Positions 1-8,422 of a stretch of 42,983 nucleotides of DNA are shown piece by piece; the stretch's first letter is position 1; each line of letters begins with the position of its first letter. The translations under genes were made by a program, and so were the position numbers. Location of the stretch: positions 1 to 42,983 of the forward strand of contig CAIYPD010000042.1 in NCBI GenBank assembly GCA_903928075.1. Reading direction: 5' to 3'. Under the pieces are notes generated by a model. The model did not search any database, was not told the origin of the DNA, and worked only from the letters and a program-made list of their open reading frames with translations. Source of the stretch: Candidatus Firestoneibacteriota bacterium (GTDB lineage: Bacteria > Oederibacteriota > D2-FULL-39-29).

Positions 1-13
1 AAGGATATTTAGA

Positions 14-31
14 TGTCAACAGTCGTTGACA
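14..31. promoter_or_regulatory. interrupted palindrome, operator-like
   Basis: TGTCAAC and GTTGACA form a perfect 7-bp inverted repeat around a 4-bp centre (agtc). The right arm contains a consensus TTGACA -35 hexamer, but no convincing -10 sits at 16-18 bp. It lies about 130 bp upstream of the first gene. It could bind a dimeric repressor or be part of the intergenic repeat around it; only the symmetry is certain. Confidence 0.35.
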
Positions 32-39
32 TAGCGAGA

Positions 40-136
40 TAAGGTTTTTAATGTTTATAAAGTAACAGCATTAATTTAATAGTATACGAGGTTTTACCTT
101 ACAAACCTTATTAACGTTACAAACTTTAGAAACTTA
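40..136. repeat. 9-bp tandem repeat array with facing inverted array
   Basis: Three plus-oriented 9-mers (taaggtttt, taatgttta, taaagtaac) occupy 40-66. About five units in reverse orientation occupy 92-136, reading taaggtaaa, taaggtttg, taacgttaa, taaagtttg and taagtttc on the minus strand. The facing arrays could fold into an imperfect hairpin. The first bases of the window (aaggatattta, 1-11) match the end of the core that follows this array type at 18916-18935, so the window probably opens inside a further copy. Confidence 0.6.
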
Positions 137-160
137 TGGTAATAATTCACGAGGTGAATT

Positions 161-820
161 ATGGACATGATTAGCTTACATAACCATACTATACATTCTG
201 ACGGGGAATTGCTTCCTTCCGAGCTTGCCCGGTATTGCGAGGTTATCGGGTATTCTTATGTCGGGATTACGGATCATGCAGATTCTTCTAATATGGAAGA
301 ACTTATTAAGGGGGCTATCAGGGTTTGCCGGGATATAAACAAGTATTTTGCTTCTATCAAGGCTATTCCGGGCATTGAACTTACCCATGTGGCGCCGAAG
401 AACATTTTCGTTCTTGCAAAAGAGGCCAGAAGGCTCGGAGCGAAGCTTATCCTGGTGCACGGTGAGACCATTGCGGAGCCGGTGCGGCCGGGAACAAATT
501 TTGAAGCGCTAAACTCGGATATAGATATTCTTGCGCATCCCGGTAATATTACAAAACAGGAAGCGGCGCTCGCAAAAAAACGCGGCATCTACCTTGAGAT
601 AACAACTAAGCACGGTCATTCTCTTACTAATGCCCATGTGGCAAAAATGGCCCGGCAAGCCGGAGCAAAAATGGTCCTTAATACCGACGGACACCGCCCC
701 GGAGAATTTGTGACCCTGGCGCAGGGCTTGAAAGTAGCGGCCGGCGCGGGCCTTTCCCCGGCAGAAGCAAAACAACTTATAAAAAATTCCGAACTTATAG
801 CCAAGGAGAAACTTAGATGA
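161..820 (+). CDS. PHP-domain metal-dependent phosphoesterase
   Basis: A 219-residue PHP-fold protein, the family that includes histidinol phosphatases, polymerase PHP domains and nucleoside-phosphate phosphoesterases. The metal-binding motifs are in family order: HNH...SDG (His7, His9, Asp14), TDHAD (His39), GIE (Glu73), VHGE (His100), AHPG (His126) and NTDGH (Asp176, His178), so the trinuclear site looks intact and catalysis is expected. It is probably cytoplasmic, with no signal peptide. The exact substrate cannot be read from sequence; histidinol phosphatase is unlikely because no his genes are nearby. The ATG follows GAGGTG at a good distance. The stop overlaps the next start by 4 bp (ATGA), so it heads a translationally coupled operon. 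Confidence 0.85.
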   Translation: MDMISLHNHTIHSDGELLPSELARYCEVIGYSYVGITDHADSSNMEELIKGAIRVCRDINKYFASIKAIPGIELTHVAPKNIFVLAKEARRLGAKLILVHGETIAEPVRPGTNFEALNSDIDILAHPGNITKQEAALAKKRGIYLEITTKHGHSLTNAHVAKMARQAGAKMVLNTDGHRPGEFVTLAQGLKVAAGAGLSPAEAKQLIKNSELIAKEKLR

Positions 821-1482
821 AAAAAGAAAAAGAACAATTTAAGAAATCTATGCACGAGGATGAGCTGGTATCCTTTGCCGCGAAGGTAGTCGAATATTTT
901 AAGAACCCGGCTAACACAAAAAAATGGCTGGATATACTTTTCTATGTGGTTATCGGTATTGTGGCCCTCTTTATGTTCCGTAACTGCCAGGTTAATAAAG
1001 AAAATACGGTTAAAAATAAGCTGGGCCCGGCTGAGTACAAATTTATCAACGGGGACTATGAAGGGGTTATTCCGCTTTTAAACGATATAAACAAAGATTA
1101 TCCGAACACCAAATTCTCCGGCCAGGCGCTTTATTACCTCGGCGAGGCGAATTACAGACTCGGAAAATATGATGAGGCCGTAAAGGCTTTTGAGGCCGGA
1201 AAGAAAAAATATCTGCCTGATTTGATGAAGCCGCTGGTCTATATGTCGCTGGGTTACTCCTACGAGGCCCAGAAGAATTATTTGAAGGCTGCAGAAACCT
1301 TCGAAGAAGCGCTTAAAGTATTCCCGAACCATTACAGCCGCGACGAAGTGCTGGTGAATGCCGCAAGATGTTTAAGGCTGGCCGGCAAGAACGATGAAGC
1401 CAGAGCCCGTTACGAAGAGATATTGAACAAATATCCCAATTCCCAATGGATTGATACCGCAAAACAGAACCTTGGCAGGTAG
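817..1482 (+). CDS. membrane-anchored tetratricopeptide repeat protein
   Basis: A 221-residue protein with a charged cytoplasmic N-terminus, one membrane segment at about 38-54 (ILFYVVIGIVALFMF) and then tandem TPR helices at about 70-220, with spacing such as ALYYLGEANYRLGKYDEAV and AETFEEALKVFPNH. The layout of one membrane helix followed by a C-terminal TPR domain outside the cytoplasm resembles YfgM and YbgF/BamD-type envelope scaffold proteins, so a role in protein-protein contact at the envelope is inferred. It overlaps the PHP gene by 4 bp and is followed 9 bp later by the GH57 gene. No catalytic motif is visible. It is unlikely to be BamD itself because it lacks a lipobox. Confidence 0.75.
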   Translation: MKKEKEQFKKSMHEDELVSFAAKVVEYFKNPANTKKWLDILFYVVIGIVALFMFRNCQVNKENTVKNKLGPAEYKFINGDYEGVIPLLNDINKDYPNTKFSGQALYYLGEANYRLGKYDEAVKAFEAGKKKYLPDLMKPLVYMSLGYSYEAQKNYLKAAETFEEALKVFPNHYSRDEVLVNAARCLRLAGKNDEARARYEEILNKYPNSQWIDTAKQNLGR

Positions 1483-1491
1483 TCCAAAACA

Positions 1492-3684
1492 ATGGGCGTT
1501 AACAGCATCTACATAGCTTTTGTCTGGCACATGCACCAACCGTATTACAAGGACCTGGCGACCGGTAAATATAAAATGCCCTGGGTCCGCCTGCATGGCA
1601 CAAAAGACTATCACTTTATGGCGGAACTTCTTGACGGGTATCCTAAAATCAGACAGACCTTTAATCTCGTTCCTTCCCTGCTTTCCCAGATAGAAGACTA
1701 TGCCGGAAACGATGCCGCCGATTATCTTATGGAACTCACGCAAAAGAAAGCCTCCGAACTCGGACCTGAAGATAAGACCGGGATTCTCTGGAATTTTTTT
1801 ATGTCCAATTGGGATAATATGGTTAAACCTTATCCCCGTTACTTTGAACTTCTTGAAAAGCGGGGTTACTTTATTTCTCAAAAGGAACTTCCGGAAATTG
1901 CGGGTAAGTTCAGCGTCCAGGATTATCTGGATTTGCAGGTTTGGTTCAACCTCTCCTGGATAGATCCTTTGACTCAGGCAAAGAGCCCGGAACTGCAGGC
2001 GCTTGTTAAGAAGGGCGGAAAATTTACGGAAGAAAATAAGCAGACCGTAATGGCAAAGCATAAAGAATTGATGGGGCTCATCGTGCCCAAATATAAAGAG
2101 GTTTCCGACCGGGGGCAGATAGAACTTACGACTACACCCTTTTATCATCCCATACTTCCTCTGGTTTACGACAGTTCCATTGCCAAGGTTTCACTTCCTA
2201 AGCTGGTGATGGATTTCAAATTTTCCTCGCCGGAAGACGCAGAAGAACAAGTGCGCCGGGCGGTGGAATTTCACGAGAAGAAATTCGGGGCCAAGCCCAA
2301 AGGTTTATGGCCGGCAGAAGGCAGTGTGAGCGAGGATATCCTTCCTCTGGTGGCCAAATACGGCATAAAGTGGATGGCGACCGATGAAGAGATACTTATG
2401 CAGTCGCTCGGGACCTTCGATAGAAAGAATAACTATCTTTACAAACCCTATATTGCAAAAAAAGACGGGACGGAAATGAATATGATTTTCCGCAACAAAG
2501 AACTGGCGGACGCCATAGGCTTTGTTTATTCAAAGTGGGACGCCGGGGCGGCGGTTAATGATTTTATAGGAAAAATTTACGGTATTGCCGATTCCTCGAA
2601 CATTCAAAATCCCCTGCTCAGCGTTATACTTGACGGAGAAAATGCCTGGGAGTATTACAAAAACAACGGCCTGGATTTTTTTAATACTTTATACCGGCGG
2701 CTCTCTGATGATGACAGAATCAAGACGGTCACTGTCTCTGAGTACCTGGAGAAATTTCCGCCCAAGGAAGTGTTGCCGAAGCTTTATCCGGGTTCCTGGA
2801 TTAATCATGATTTTTATGTCTGGATCGGGCATGAAGAAGATATTAAGGCCTGGGATTATCTTTACCGGGTTAAGCAGGATATGGATACCTGGAAGAACGA
2901 TTTTAAAGAAAAAGATCCCGGGGTATATGAAAAGATAAAACAGGAAATGCTTATTGCCGAGGGGAGTGACTGGTGCTGGTGGTACGGAGACGACCATTCC
3001 TCTGTTCAAGACGAGGAGTTTGACCGGCTTTTCAGAAAACACCTGGCAAATATATTCGAGCTGGCGGGTAGAGATGTTCCACCCTATCTCTTGATGCCGG
3101 TAATAAACGATGCCCGGACAGTTGCGCCTCATGCCGCTCCTACGGCGTTGATAAAGCCGGTTATAGACGGTAAAATATCAAATTATTACGAGTGGAATGC
3201 CGCGGGTATCTTTGAAGTTATTAAATCCGGCTCGGCAATCCACCGCGCCGAGACGGTGACCAAGGCTTTATATTTCGGGTTCGATAACACTAATCTTTAT
3301 CTGCGGATAGATTTTAATTCTCCGCTCTCAATTGAAAAATACAGGGAATATAATTTTGAGATAGCCATCTTCAATAAAGCATTCTACAAAATAAGTTTTG
3401 ATTTGAAAAATCCGGGAACAGAAATAAATTGTGATTTCTCCGTGCAGACCGAAGACAAAAAAAGCTGGGAAATGATGGACTCTGCCGGAATTCAAATAGC
3501 CGCCGCAAAGATTGTGGAGCTCCGGATTCCGGTTAAAAAGCTTCGAATTCAAGAGGGTGAAACGGCTTCTATCTCTTTTATGGTGCTAAAAAACAAAAAC
3601 GAAATTGAAAGATGGCCGGCCACCGGAAATATCGGCGTCACCGCGCCGACGAAAGATTTTGAATCAATAAACTGGCAGGTTTAA
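1492..3684 (+). CDS. glycoside hydrolase family 57 protein with C-terminal carbohydrate-binding-like domain
   Basis: A 730-residue protein. The GH57 motifs are present: HMHQPYY near the start (His15-Gln16-Pro17), GLWPAEGSV with the likely nucleophile Glu276, and DGENAWEYY with the likely acid Asp381. GH57 enzymes act on alpha-glucans (amylase, amylopullulanase, 4-alpha-glucanotransferase) or alpha-galactosides; which one applies here cannot be told. Residues about 552-725 form a separate domain opening with PVIDGKI and containing YFGFDNTNLYLRIDF, which resembles CBM9/DOMON-type sandwich domains found behind other GH57 enzymes. There is no signal peptide, so it is probably cytoplasmic and works on storage glucan. 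It lies between a TPR gene and a lipoprotein gene, and the next gene starts on the base after its stop. Confidence 0.88.
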   Translation: MGVNSIYIAFVWHMHQPYYKDLATGKYKMPWVRLHGTKDYHFMAELLDGYPKIRQTFNLVPSLLSQIEDYAGNDAADYLMELTQKKASELGPEDKTGILWNFFMSNWDNMVKPYPRYFELLEKRGYFISQKELPEIAGKFSVQDYLDLQVWFNLSWIDPLTQAKSPELQALVKKGGKFTEENKQTVMAKHKELMGLIVPKYKEVSDRGQIELTTTPFYHPILPLVYDSSIAKVSLPKLVMDFKFSSPEDAEEQVRRAVEFHEKKFGAKPKGLWPAEGSVSEDILPLVAKYGIKWMATDEEILMQSLGTFDRKNNYLYKPYIAKKDGTEMNMIFRNKELADAIGFVYSKWDAGAAVNDFIGKIYGIADSSNIQNPLLSVILDGENAWEYYKNNGLDFFNTLYRRLSDDDRIKTVTVSEYLEKFPPKEVLPKLYPGSWINHDFYVWIGHEEDIKAWDYLYRVKQDMDTWKNDFKEKDPGVYEKIKQEMLIAEGSDWCWWYGDDHSSVQDEEFDRLFRKHLANIFELAGRDVPPYLLMPVINDARTVAPHAAPTALIKPVIDGKISNYYEWNAAGIFEVIKSGSAIHRAETVTKALYFGFDNTNLYLRIDFNSPLSIEKYREYNFEIAIFNKAFYKISFDLKNPGTEINCDFSVQTEDKKSWEMMDSAGIQIAAAKIVELRIPVKKLRIQEGETASISFMVLKNKNEIERWPATGNIGVTAPTKDFESINWQV

Positions 3685-5415
3685 ATGAAAACAACACCGG
3701 CAAGCTTTGCAGGCGCATTACTCGTTGCGGTATTTTTCAGCTCCTGTGCGTCGCAAACCGGCGCTTTGACCGAAATCGTCAAGGTGGAGCCGGTAAGTAT
3801 TTCTATTCCTGAACCGCCGCCGCCCCTGCCTTTACCGCAAATACAAAAGGCCGAAGAGCCCCGTACTGAAACAGTCTGTGAAACTTTAAAACTTGGCGCG
3901 GTCCTGCCGCTTTCCGGAGAGCCGGCTGTTTACGGCCAGAGAGCAAAAAATGGGATTGAGCTGGCGGTTAAAATATTCAATAGCAAGAAAAAAAGCAAGG
4001 TGACAGTTGTTTATAATGATTCGGAGGAAAAGAATCCTCTTTCTTTGCTGGCCCCCTGGGGTTCTCCGGAAATAGCTGTTAAGGAATTTTATAAAACCGT
4101 GGCCGCTGACAGTTCAACGGTGGGTATTATCGGCCCGGTTCATAATAATTCTATTACCTTACTTGCAGAACTGGCCGAAACGCATAAGGTGCCGACTATC
4201 TCCCCTTCGGCGTTTGGTCTAAAAAAACCGAAAGATTCCCAATATTTTTATGCTAATTCCGTATTCCCCGAAGACGAAGGCAAAAACATTGCGGAATTTG
4301 CATTCAATGTTCTTAAAAAGAAAAGGGCTGCCGTTATTTATCCCGGGAATAATGCCTATGGCAGTGCCTGTGCCGCAGCCTTTAAGGAAGAGCTGGTCCG
4401 GCTCGGAGGCGAGGTTACGAGGGAGGAGGCGTTCAAAGAAGGTTCTTATGATTTTAAGGAGCAAATGGTTAATCTCGGCGGGGTGGACCCGCATATAATA
4501 AAAAACATTATCGCGGCCGATAAATCCAATCTGGAGAGTATTATCGCAAAACTGGTTCTTCAGCTCCGGGCCTTTTTCCCGGCGGCAACAGAAAAGAAGC
4601 GTAATAGCGTGATTATGCTGAAGTTTACCAATGCCGGCAGGGAAAATGAGCAAATGGCGGAGGATTTTGATTTTGCCAGGATAATCTCAGAAAAATTGAG
4701 TTACGGGTTGGGGAAACATAAGGACATCCTCCTTCCTAAAATGGCGGAGGTCAAGAGTTTTATCGAAAAGAAAGGCTTTAATAAGAAAGCCCTGGCGGAA
4801 AAATTCGGGGCCGGAATTATTATTTCGGGCTTGGTAAGCGAGAAAACTCCTCTGAACTATAACTGTAAGGTGACCGTCGAGAATTTAAAAGAGAAGACTT
4901 CTGTCGAAGTACTCTTTGATTTTACGGTTTCGGATAAACTTGTCACGAATCCTTATGAGCTGGAGGCCGTTTATTTGCCTGTAAGCGCTTATGATGCAGA
5001 GAGCCTGCTCTCGCATCTGATATTTTTTGAACTCAAAGTCCCCTATCTCGGGAACAGCCGGCTTAACGACAAGAAATTTACCGCTAATGTAAAACAGAAC
5101 GAGGGCGAACTTTACTATACCGCGGAATTCAATGCTTTCAGTACAATTCCAATAGTTGCCGATTTTGTCCAGGCGTACAAGGATAGTTATTTTGAGGTTC
5201 CCGATTATTACAGCGCTGCCGCTTATGACGCGGCTAATATATTTTTGCAGGCTATAGCCGGAGGTGCTTTCAGTAAAGAGGAAGTAAAAAATTCTATTAG
5301 AAATATTTCTACTATGAATCTGGTGACGGGCAATATTTCTTTTGACGGGGCGGCCCTGAGAAAGGAGCTGCATATTATGGGAATTAAAGACAAAGAACTT
5401 ATAGAGCTTAAATAA
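3685..5415 (+). CDS. lipoprotein with periplasmic-binding (LpoA/LivK-like) fold and nested TolB/CsgG-like domain
   Basis: A 576-residue protein. The signal peptide ends in lipobox FSSC (Cys21), and a proline-rich linker follows at about 34-55. Residues 68-266 are the first part of a type 1 periplasmic-binding fold (LGAVLPLSGEPAVYGQRA, GIIGPVHNNS, TISPSAF, AAVIYPGNNAYG). The fold resumes at about 425 (EAVYLPVSAYDAE, VPYLGNS, YYSAAAYDAANIFLQA). In between, residues 307-410 read like a TolB-N/CsgG/LpoB domain: SVIMLKFTNAG, a helix, then AEKFGAGIIISGLVSE. LpoA (binding-protein fold) and LpoB (TolB-like fold) activate penicillin-binding proteins in enteric bacteria, so a peptidoglycan-synthesis activator is a plausible role. 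A branched-chain amino-acid binding protein is the alternative, but no transporter genes are adjacent. The VanZ-like gene overlaps its stop by one base. Confidence 0.75.
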   Translation: MKTTPASFAGALLVAVFFSSCASQTGALTEIVKVEPVSISIPEPPPPLPLPQIQKAEEPRTETVCETLKLGAVLPLSGEPAVYGQRAKNGIELAVKIFNSKKKSKVTVVYNDSEEKNPLSLLAPWGSPEIAVKEFYKTVAADSSTVGIIGPVHNNSITLLAELAETHKVPTISPSAFGLKKPKDSQYFYANSVFPEDEGKNIAEFAFNVLKKKRAAVIYPGNNAYGSACAAAFKEELVRLGGEVTREEAFKEGSYDFKEQMVNLGGVDPHIIKNIIAADKSNLESIIAKLVLQLRAFFPAATEKKRNSVIMLKFTNAGRENEQMAEDFDFARIISEKLSYGLGKHKDILLPKMAEVKSFIEKKGFNKKALAEKFGAGIIISGLVSEKTPLNYNCKVTVENLKEKTSVEVLFDFTVSDKLVTNPYELEAVYLPVSAYDAESLLSHLIFFELKVPYLGNSRLNDKKFTANVKQNEGELYYTAEFNAFSTIPIVADFVQAYKDSYFEVPDYYSAAAYDAANIFLQAIAGGAFSKEEVKNSIRNISTMNLVTGNISFDGAALRKELHIMGIKDKELIELK

Positions 5416-5798
5416 TGAAAAAAACAAAATATCTTTACTGGCTGCCGGCGGTGTTATTTGCTTCGCTTATTTTCTATATGTCTGAACAGCAGAATCCCCC
5501 GGGCGCTTCACTCTTTGAATTTCTGCCGAACGCCGATAAGCTCGCCCATATGGCCGAGTATTTTATTCTGTCAATGTTTGTTTATCTCGCACTGGTGAAG
5601 GTGCATGCTTTTAGGACACCCGCTGCGGCCTTTTTTTCTATTATGATTGTCTCAATATACGGCGCTAGCGATGAGTTCCATCAGAATTTCACGCCGGGAC
5701 GGACGGTTGATTTTTTTGACTGGCTGGCCGACTTAACGGGGGCTCTGGCGGCGCAGTCCGGAATAATAATGCATAAGATAATAGATGATTTATTATAG
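5415..5798 (+). CDS. VanZ-like family membrane protein
   Basis: A 127-residue protein with about four hydrophobic segments (9-27, 45-62, 70-88 and 103-122). The VanZ hallmarks are present: DKLAHMAEYF, followed by GASDEFHQNFTPGR and DWLADLTGA. VanZ-like proteins are small integral membrane proteins; the namesake gives low-level teicoplanin resistance, but most chromosomal members have no proven function and are often near envelope genes. The TAATG overlap with the preceding lipoprotein gene suggests translational coupling. Being at the end of an operon with a possible penicillin-binding-protein activator supports, without proving, an envelope role. Confidence 0.85.
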   Translation: MKKTKYLYWLPAVLFASLIFYMSEQQNPPGASLFEFLPNADKLAHMAEYFILSMFVYLALVKVHAFRTPAAAFFSIMIVSIYGASDEFHQNFTPGRTVDFFDWLADLTGALAAQSGIIMHKIIDDLL

Positions 5799-5832
5799 GA
5801 TAGCAGGAGTTATCATTCCGGGCTGATTAGCG

Positions 5833-5861
5833 TTGTATAAGCAGGCTTCTTTTTGTATAAT
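5833..5861 (+). promoter_or_regulatory. sigma70-type promoter of the redox cluster
   Basis: TTGTAT (5833-5838), a 17-bp spacer, then a perfect TATAAT (5856-5861). It lies in the 108-bp gap after the VanZ-like gene. The predicted start of transcription is near 5868, about 39 bases before the first propeller gene. It probably drives at least the first three genes of the redox cluster. Confidence 0.75.
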
Positions 5862-5906
5862 TTGCTGTGTGCTGCAGTGTTTTAGATTGAAATTAGGGTG
5901 GCAAAT

Positions 5907-7016
5907 ATGAAGCGGAGATACAGTATTGCATATATATTATTTCTGTTAGTATTTTTGAAAACCGGCCTGGCTGGGGAATGGCTTCAATTCCGCGGGAACC
6001 CTTATGGTACGGGTGTTTCTGATTCAAAGCTCTCCAAAAACCTGAAAGTTAAATGGCTTTACGACGCCAAAGCAGCTGTTTTCGCAACGCCTGCGTTAAC
6101 AAAAAACCGTGTTTATCTGGGACTTACCGGTAAATTTATCTGTCTTGATCTGAGCAAAGGAAAATTACTTTGGAGTTTTCCCCTTAAAGATGAAGTCCGC
6201 TCGTCGGCGCTGGTTTATAAAGGAAAGGTATTTTTCGGCAATGACCAGGGGGTACTTTATGCTCTGGATGCTGAAACCGGGAAGAAACTCTGGAGTTATG
6301 AAGCCGAACAGAAGATAATTTCTTCACCGGCCGAGAGCGGCGACAAAATTATCTTTGGCAGTTACGACGGCAACATTTATGCTCTGAACGCGGCGGATGG
6401 TAAGCAGGTCTGGAGTTTCGGGGTAGAGTCACCCATTCACGGGTCTCCGGCAATTTCCGGAAAAAATACGGTAGTGGCCGGCTGTGACGGGAACTTCAGA
6501 TTCATAGACCTTTTAACCGGAAAAGAGGATTTCATTATACCTTTAGAAAGTAATATTGTTGCCTCGCCCGCTGTGACGAAAAACAGGGTCTATGTGTCTT
6601 CTCTTACAGGAAAATTTTTCTGTGCGGATACTTCTTCAAAGAAAATACTCTGGGAGTATTTTGATGAGAAGAATGAACAATGTTATTCCTCGCCGGCGGT
6701 CAATGAAAGTGCGATAATCTTCGGTACCAACGGTAATTTTCTGAGATGTCTGGAGCCCGCAACCGGTAAACTTAAATGGACCTTCGGCACCGGCGGAAAA
6801 ATAGAGTCCTCTCCGGTTATTGCGGGTGAGAATGTGTTTTTCGGCAGTGAGGACGGTAAACTTTACGGGGTTACTCTTGCCGGGGGCAAAAAAAGTTTTG
6901 AATTTGACACGGGCAGCGCCCTTGCCGGTTCAGCCGCGGTTTCTGCAGGCAATCTGGTTACCGGCACAAGCGGAGGCCTGATTTATTGTTTTTTTGAGGA
7001 GCAAGCAGTCCAATGA
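5907..7016 (+). CDS. secreted PQQ-like (BamB-type) beta-propeller protein
   Basis: A 369-residue protein with a Sec signal peptide (MKRRYSIAYILFLLVFLKTGLAG) and then repeated propeller blades. Each blade shows a short VY/IYAL strand followed by an A-x-G-K-x-x-W turn (DAETGKKLWSY, NAADGKQVWSF, EPATGKLKWTF), giving about seven or eight blades. Such blades occur in BamB and in PQQ-dependent dehydrogenases, but the calcium and disulfide ligands of true quinoproteins are not evident, so I call it PQQ-like and non-enzymatic by default. It is expected outside the inner membrane. An in-frame GTG nine bases upstream lies inside the AGGGTGG ribosome-binding site, so the ATG is preferred. Its end overlaps the next gene by 4 bp. 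It is the first gene after the promoter at 5833. Confidence 0.8.
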   Translation: MKRRYSIAYILFLLVFLKTGLAGEWLQFRGNPYGTGVSDSKLSKNLKVKWLYDAKAAVFATPALTKNRVYLGLTGKFICLDLSKGKLLWSFPLKDEVRSSALVYKGKVFFGNDQGVLYALDAETGKKLWSYEAEQKIISSPAESGDKIIFGSYDGNIYALNAADGKQVWSFGVESPIHGSPAISGKNTVVAGCDGNFRFIDLLTGKEDFIIPLESNIVASPAVTKNRVYVSSLTGKFFCADTSSKKILWEYFDEKNEQCYSSPAVNESAIIFGTNGNFLRCLEPATGKLKWTFGTGGKIESSPVIAGENVFFGSEDGKLYGVTLAGGKKSFEFDTGSALAGSAAVSAGNLVTGTSGGLIYCFFEEQAVQ

Positions 7017-8422
7017 ACAACGCCAGATTTTTGGGCCTGACTATAGCTTTCTTGATCATTCTTGCCGGTTTTTATTTAGCTTTTAGATGGCTGAATCTGC
7101 CGGTTTTTGAGGATTTAACCCTGCGTATTCCTTCCTCGGAAAAAGTCGAAGGCCTAAAACTGCCGGAAGAAACCGGGAAAAAAATAGAGGCAGGCGGTTT
7201 AATAAAAGGGGCAGGAATACCTTCAGAAGAAAAAGGCAGCTGGCCAAAATTTAGAGGTCCGGCCGGAGACGGAACGAGCGCGGAGACGGGGCTGATAAAA
7301 AAGATACCGCCGGCGGGCCTGCCTATATTATGGAGAGTAAAGACGGGAGAAGGCTACGCTGGTCCGGTAATAAATATGGGACGGGTTTACCTTATAGACT
7401 ATGATAAAGAGGCTAAACAGGATTCCATCAGGTGCCTTTCTTTTAAAACCGGAGAGGAGATCTGGAAGTATAATTATCCGGTAAAAATAAAGAGAAATCA
7501 CGGAATATCAAGGACTGTCCCGGCTGTTAATGATAAATACCTTGTTACGATAAGCCCGATGTGCCAGGTTACCTGTTTAAAGGCGGCAACCGGGGAGATG
7601 TTATGGAAAAAAGACCTGGTTAAAGAATTCGGGACGAAAGTCCCGGAATGGTACGCCGGACAATGTCCTATTATAGAAGGGGATAAAGTGATACTCGCTC
7701 CAGGCGGTAGTGAAGTTCTTTTAATGGCAGTTGAACTGGCTACCGGCAAAATAACCTGGACGGTGAAAAATCCGGGGGACTACAAAATGACCCATTCTTC
7801 CGTTGCTATTCTTGACTTTAAAGGGGAGCGGCAGTATATTTACTGTGCGACGCAGGGAGTTGTCTCGGTCTCGGCAAAGACCGGGGAAATTCTCTGGCTG
7901 GATCCCACCTGGAAGATAAATATAGCCAATGTCCCGACTCCGGTCATAGTGGATACCGATAAGATACTATTTACCGGCGGCTATGATGCGGGTGCCAAAT
8001 ATGTGCAGGTGGTTAAGGACGAGAGTGAGGGAAAGTATAAAATAAAGGAACTGTTTAAGGTTAAAGCCTCTGTTTTTTCTTCGCAGCAGCACACCCCGGT
8101 CTATTATCAGGGGAGTTTTTACGGTGTAATCCAGGACGGCCAGCTGGCATGTGTGGACCAGGCCGGAAAGCAGTTATGGAAGAGCGGCGGAGAAAAGAAA
8201 TTCGGCCTGGGGCCTTTCTTTATCGCCGATGGAATGCTTCTGGTTTTGAACGATACAAGCGGTTATCTATATCTAGTTGAGGCCGGAACCGGCGGCTATA
8301 ATGAATTCGGAAAAGCGAAGGTATTTAACGGCCATGAGGCCTGGGCGCCTATGGCTCTGGCGGATGGAAAGTTGATACTTAAGGATCTGACCGAACTGGT
8401 TTGCGTAAGGTTGAAACCCTGA
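7013..8422 (+). CDS. membrane-anchored PQQ-like beta-propeller protein
   Basis: A 469-residue protein with an N-terminal hydrophobic anchor (about 7-26) that has no clear cleavage site, a linker, then a propeller beginning near residue 75 with WPKFRGPAGDG. This opening is the W-x-x-FRGP-x-G-x-G signature typical of PQQ-like proteins in planctomycete-type genomes. Blade turns such as KAATGEMLWKKD and SAKTGEILWLD repeat through the sequence. The protein is probably tethered to the outer face of the inner membrane. It is closely related to the product of the gene at 9722: both carry SRT-x-PAV, C-x-V-x-CL and DLVKE-[FY]-G in the same order. The start overlaps the previous stop by 4 bp and the next gene follows with TGATG coupling. 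Ligand or partner is unknown. Confidence 0.8.
   Translation: MNNARFLGLTIAFLIILAGFYLAFRWLNLPVFEDLTLRIPSSEKVEGLKLPEETGKKIEAGGLIKGAGIPSEEKGSWPKFRGPAGDGTSAETGLIKKIPPAGLPILWRVKTGEGYAGPVINMGRVYLIDYDKEAKQDSIRCLSFKTGEEIWKYNYPVKIKRNHGISRTVPAVNDKYLVTISPMCQVTCLKAATGEMLWKKDLVKEFGTKVPEWYAGQCPIIEGDKVILAPGGSEVLLMAVELATGKITWTVKNPGDYKMTHSSVAILDFKGERQYIYCATQGVVSVSAKTGEILWLDPTWKINIANVPTPVIVDTDKILFTGGYDAGAKYVQVVKDESEGKYKIKELFKVKASVFSSQQHTPVYYQGSFYGVIQDGQLACVDQAGKQLWKSGGEKKFGLGPFFIADGMLLVLNDTSGYLYLVEAGTGGYNEFGKAKVFNGHEAWAPMALADGKLILKDLTELVCVRLKP

Noticed and set aside
1372-2148. 258-residue minus-strand open frame
   Set aside because: It is opposite the clearly coding TPR and GH57 genes, and its translation shows no motif, signal or ribosome-binding site.
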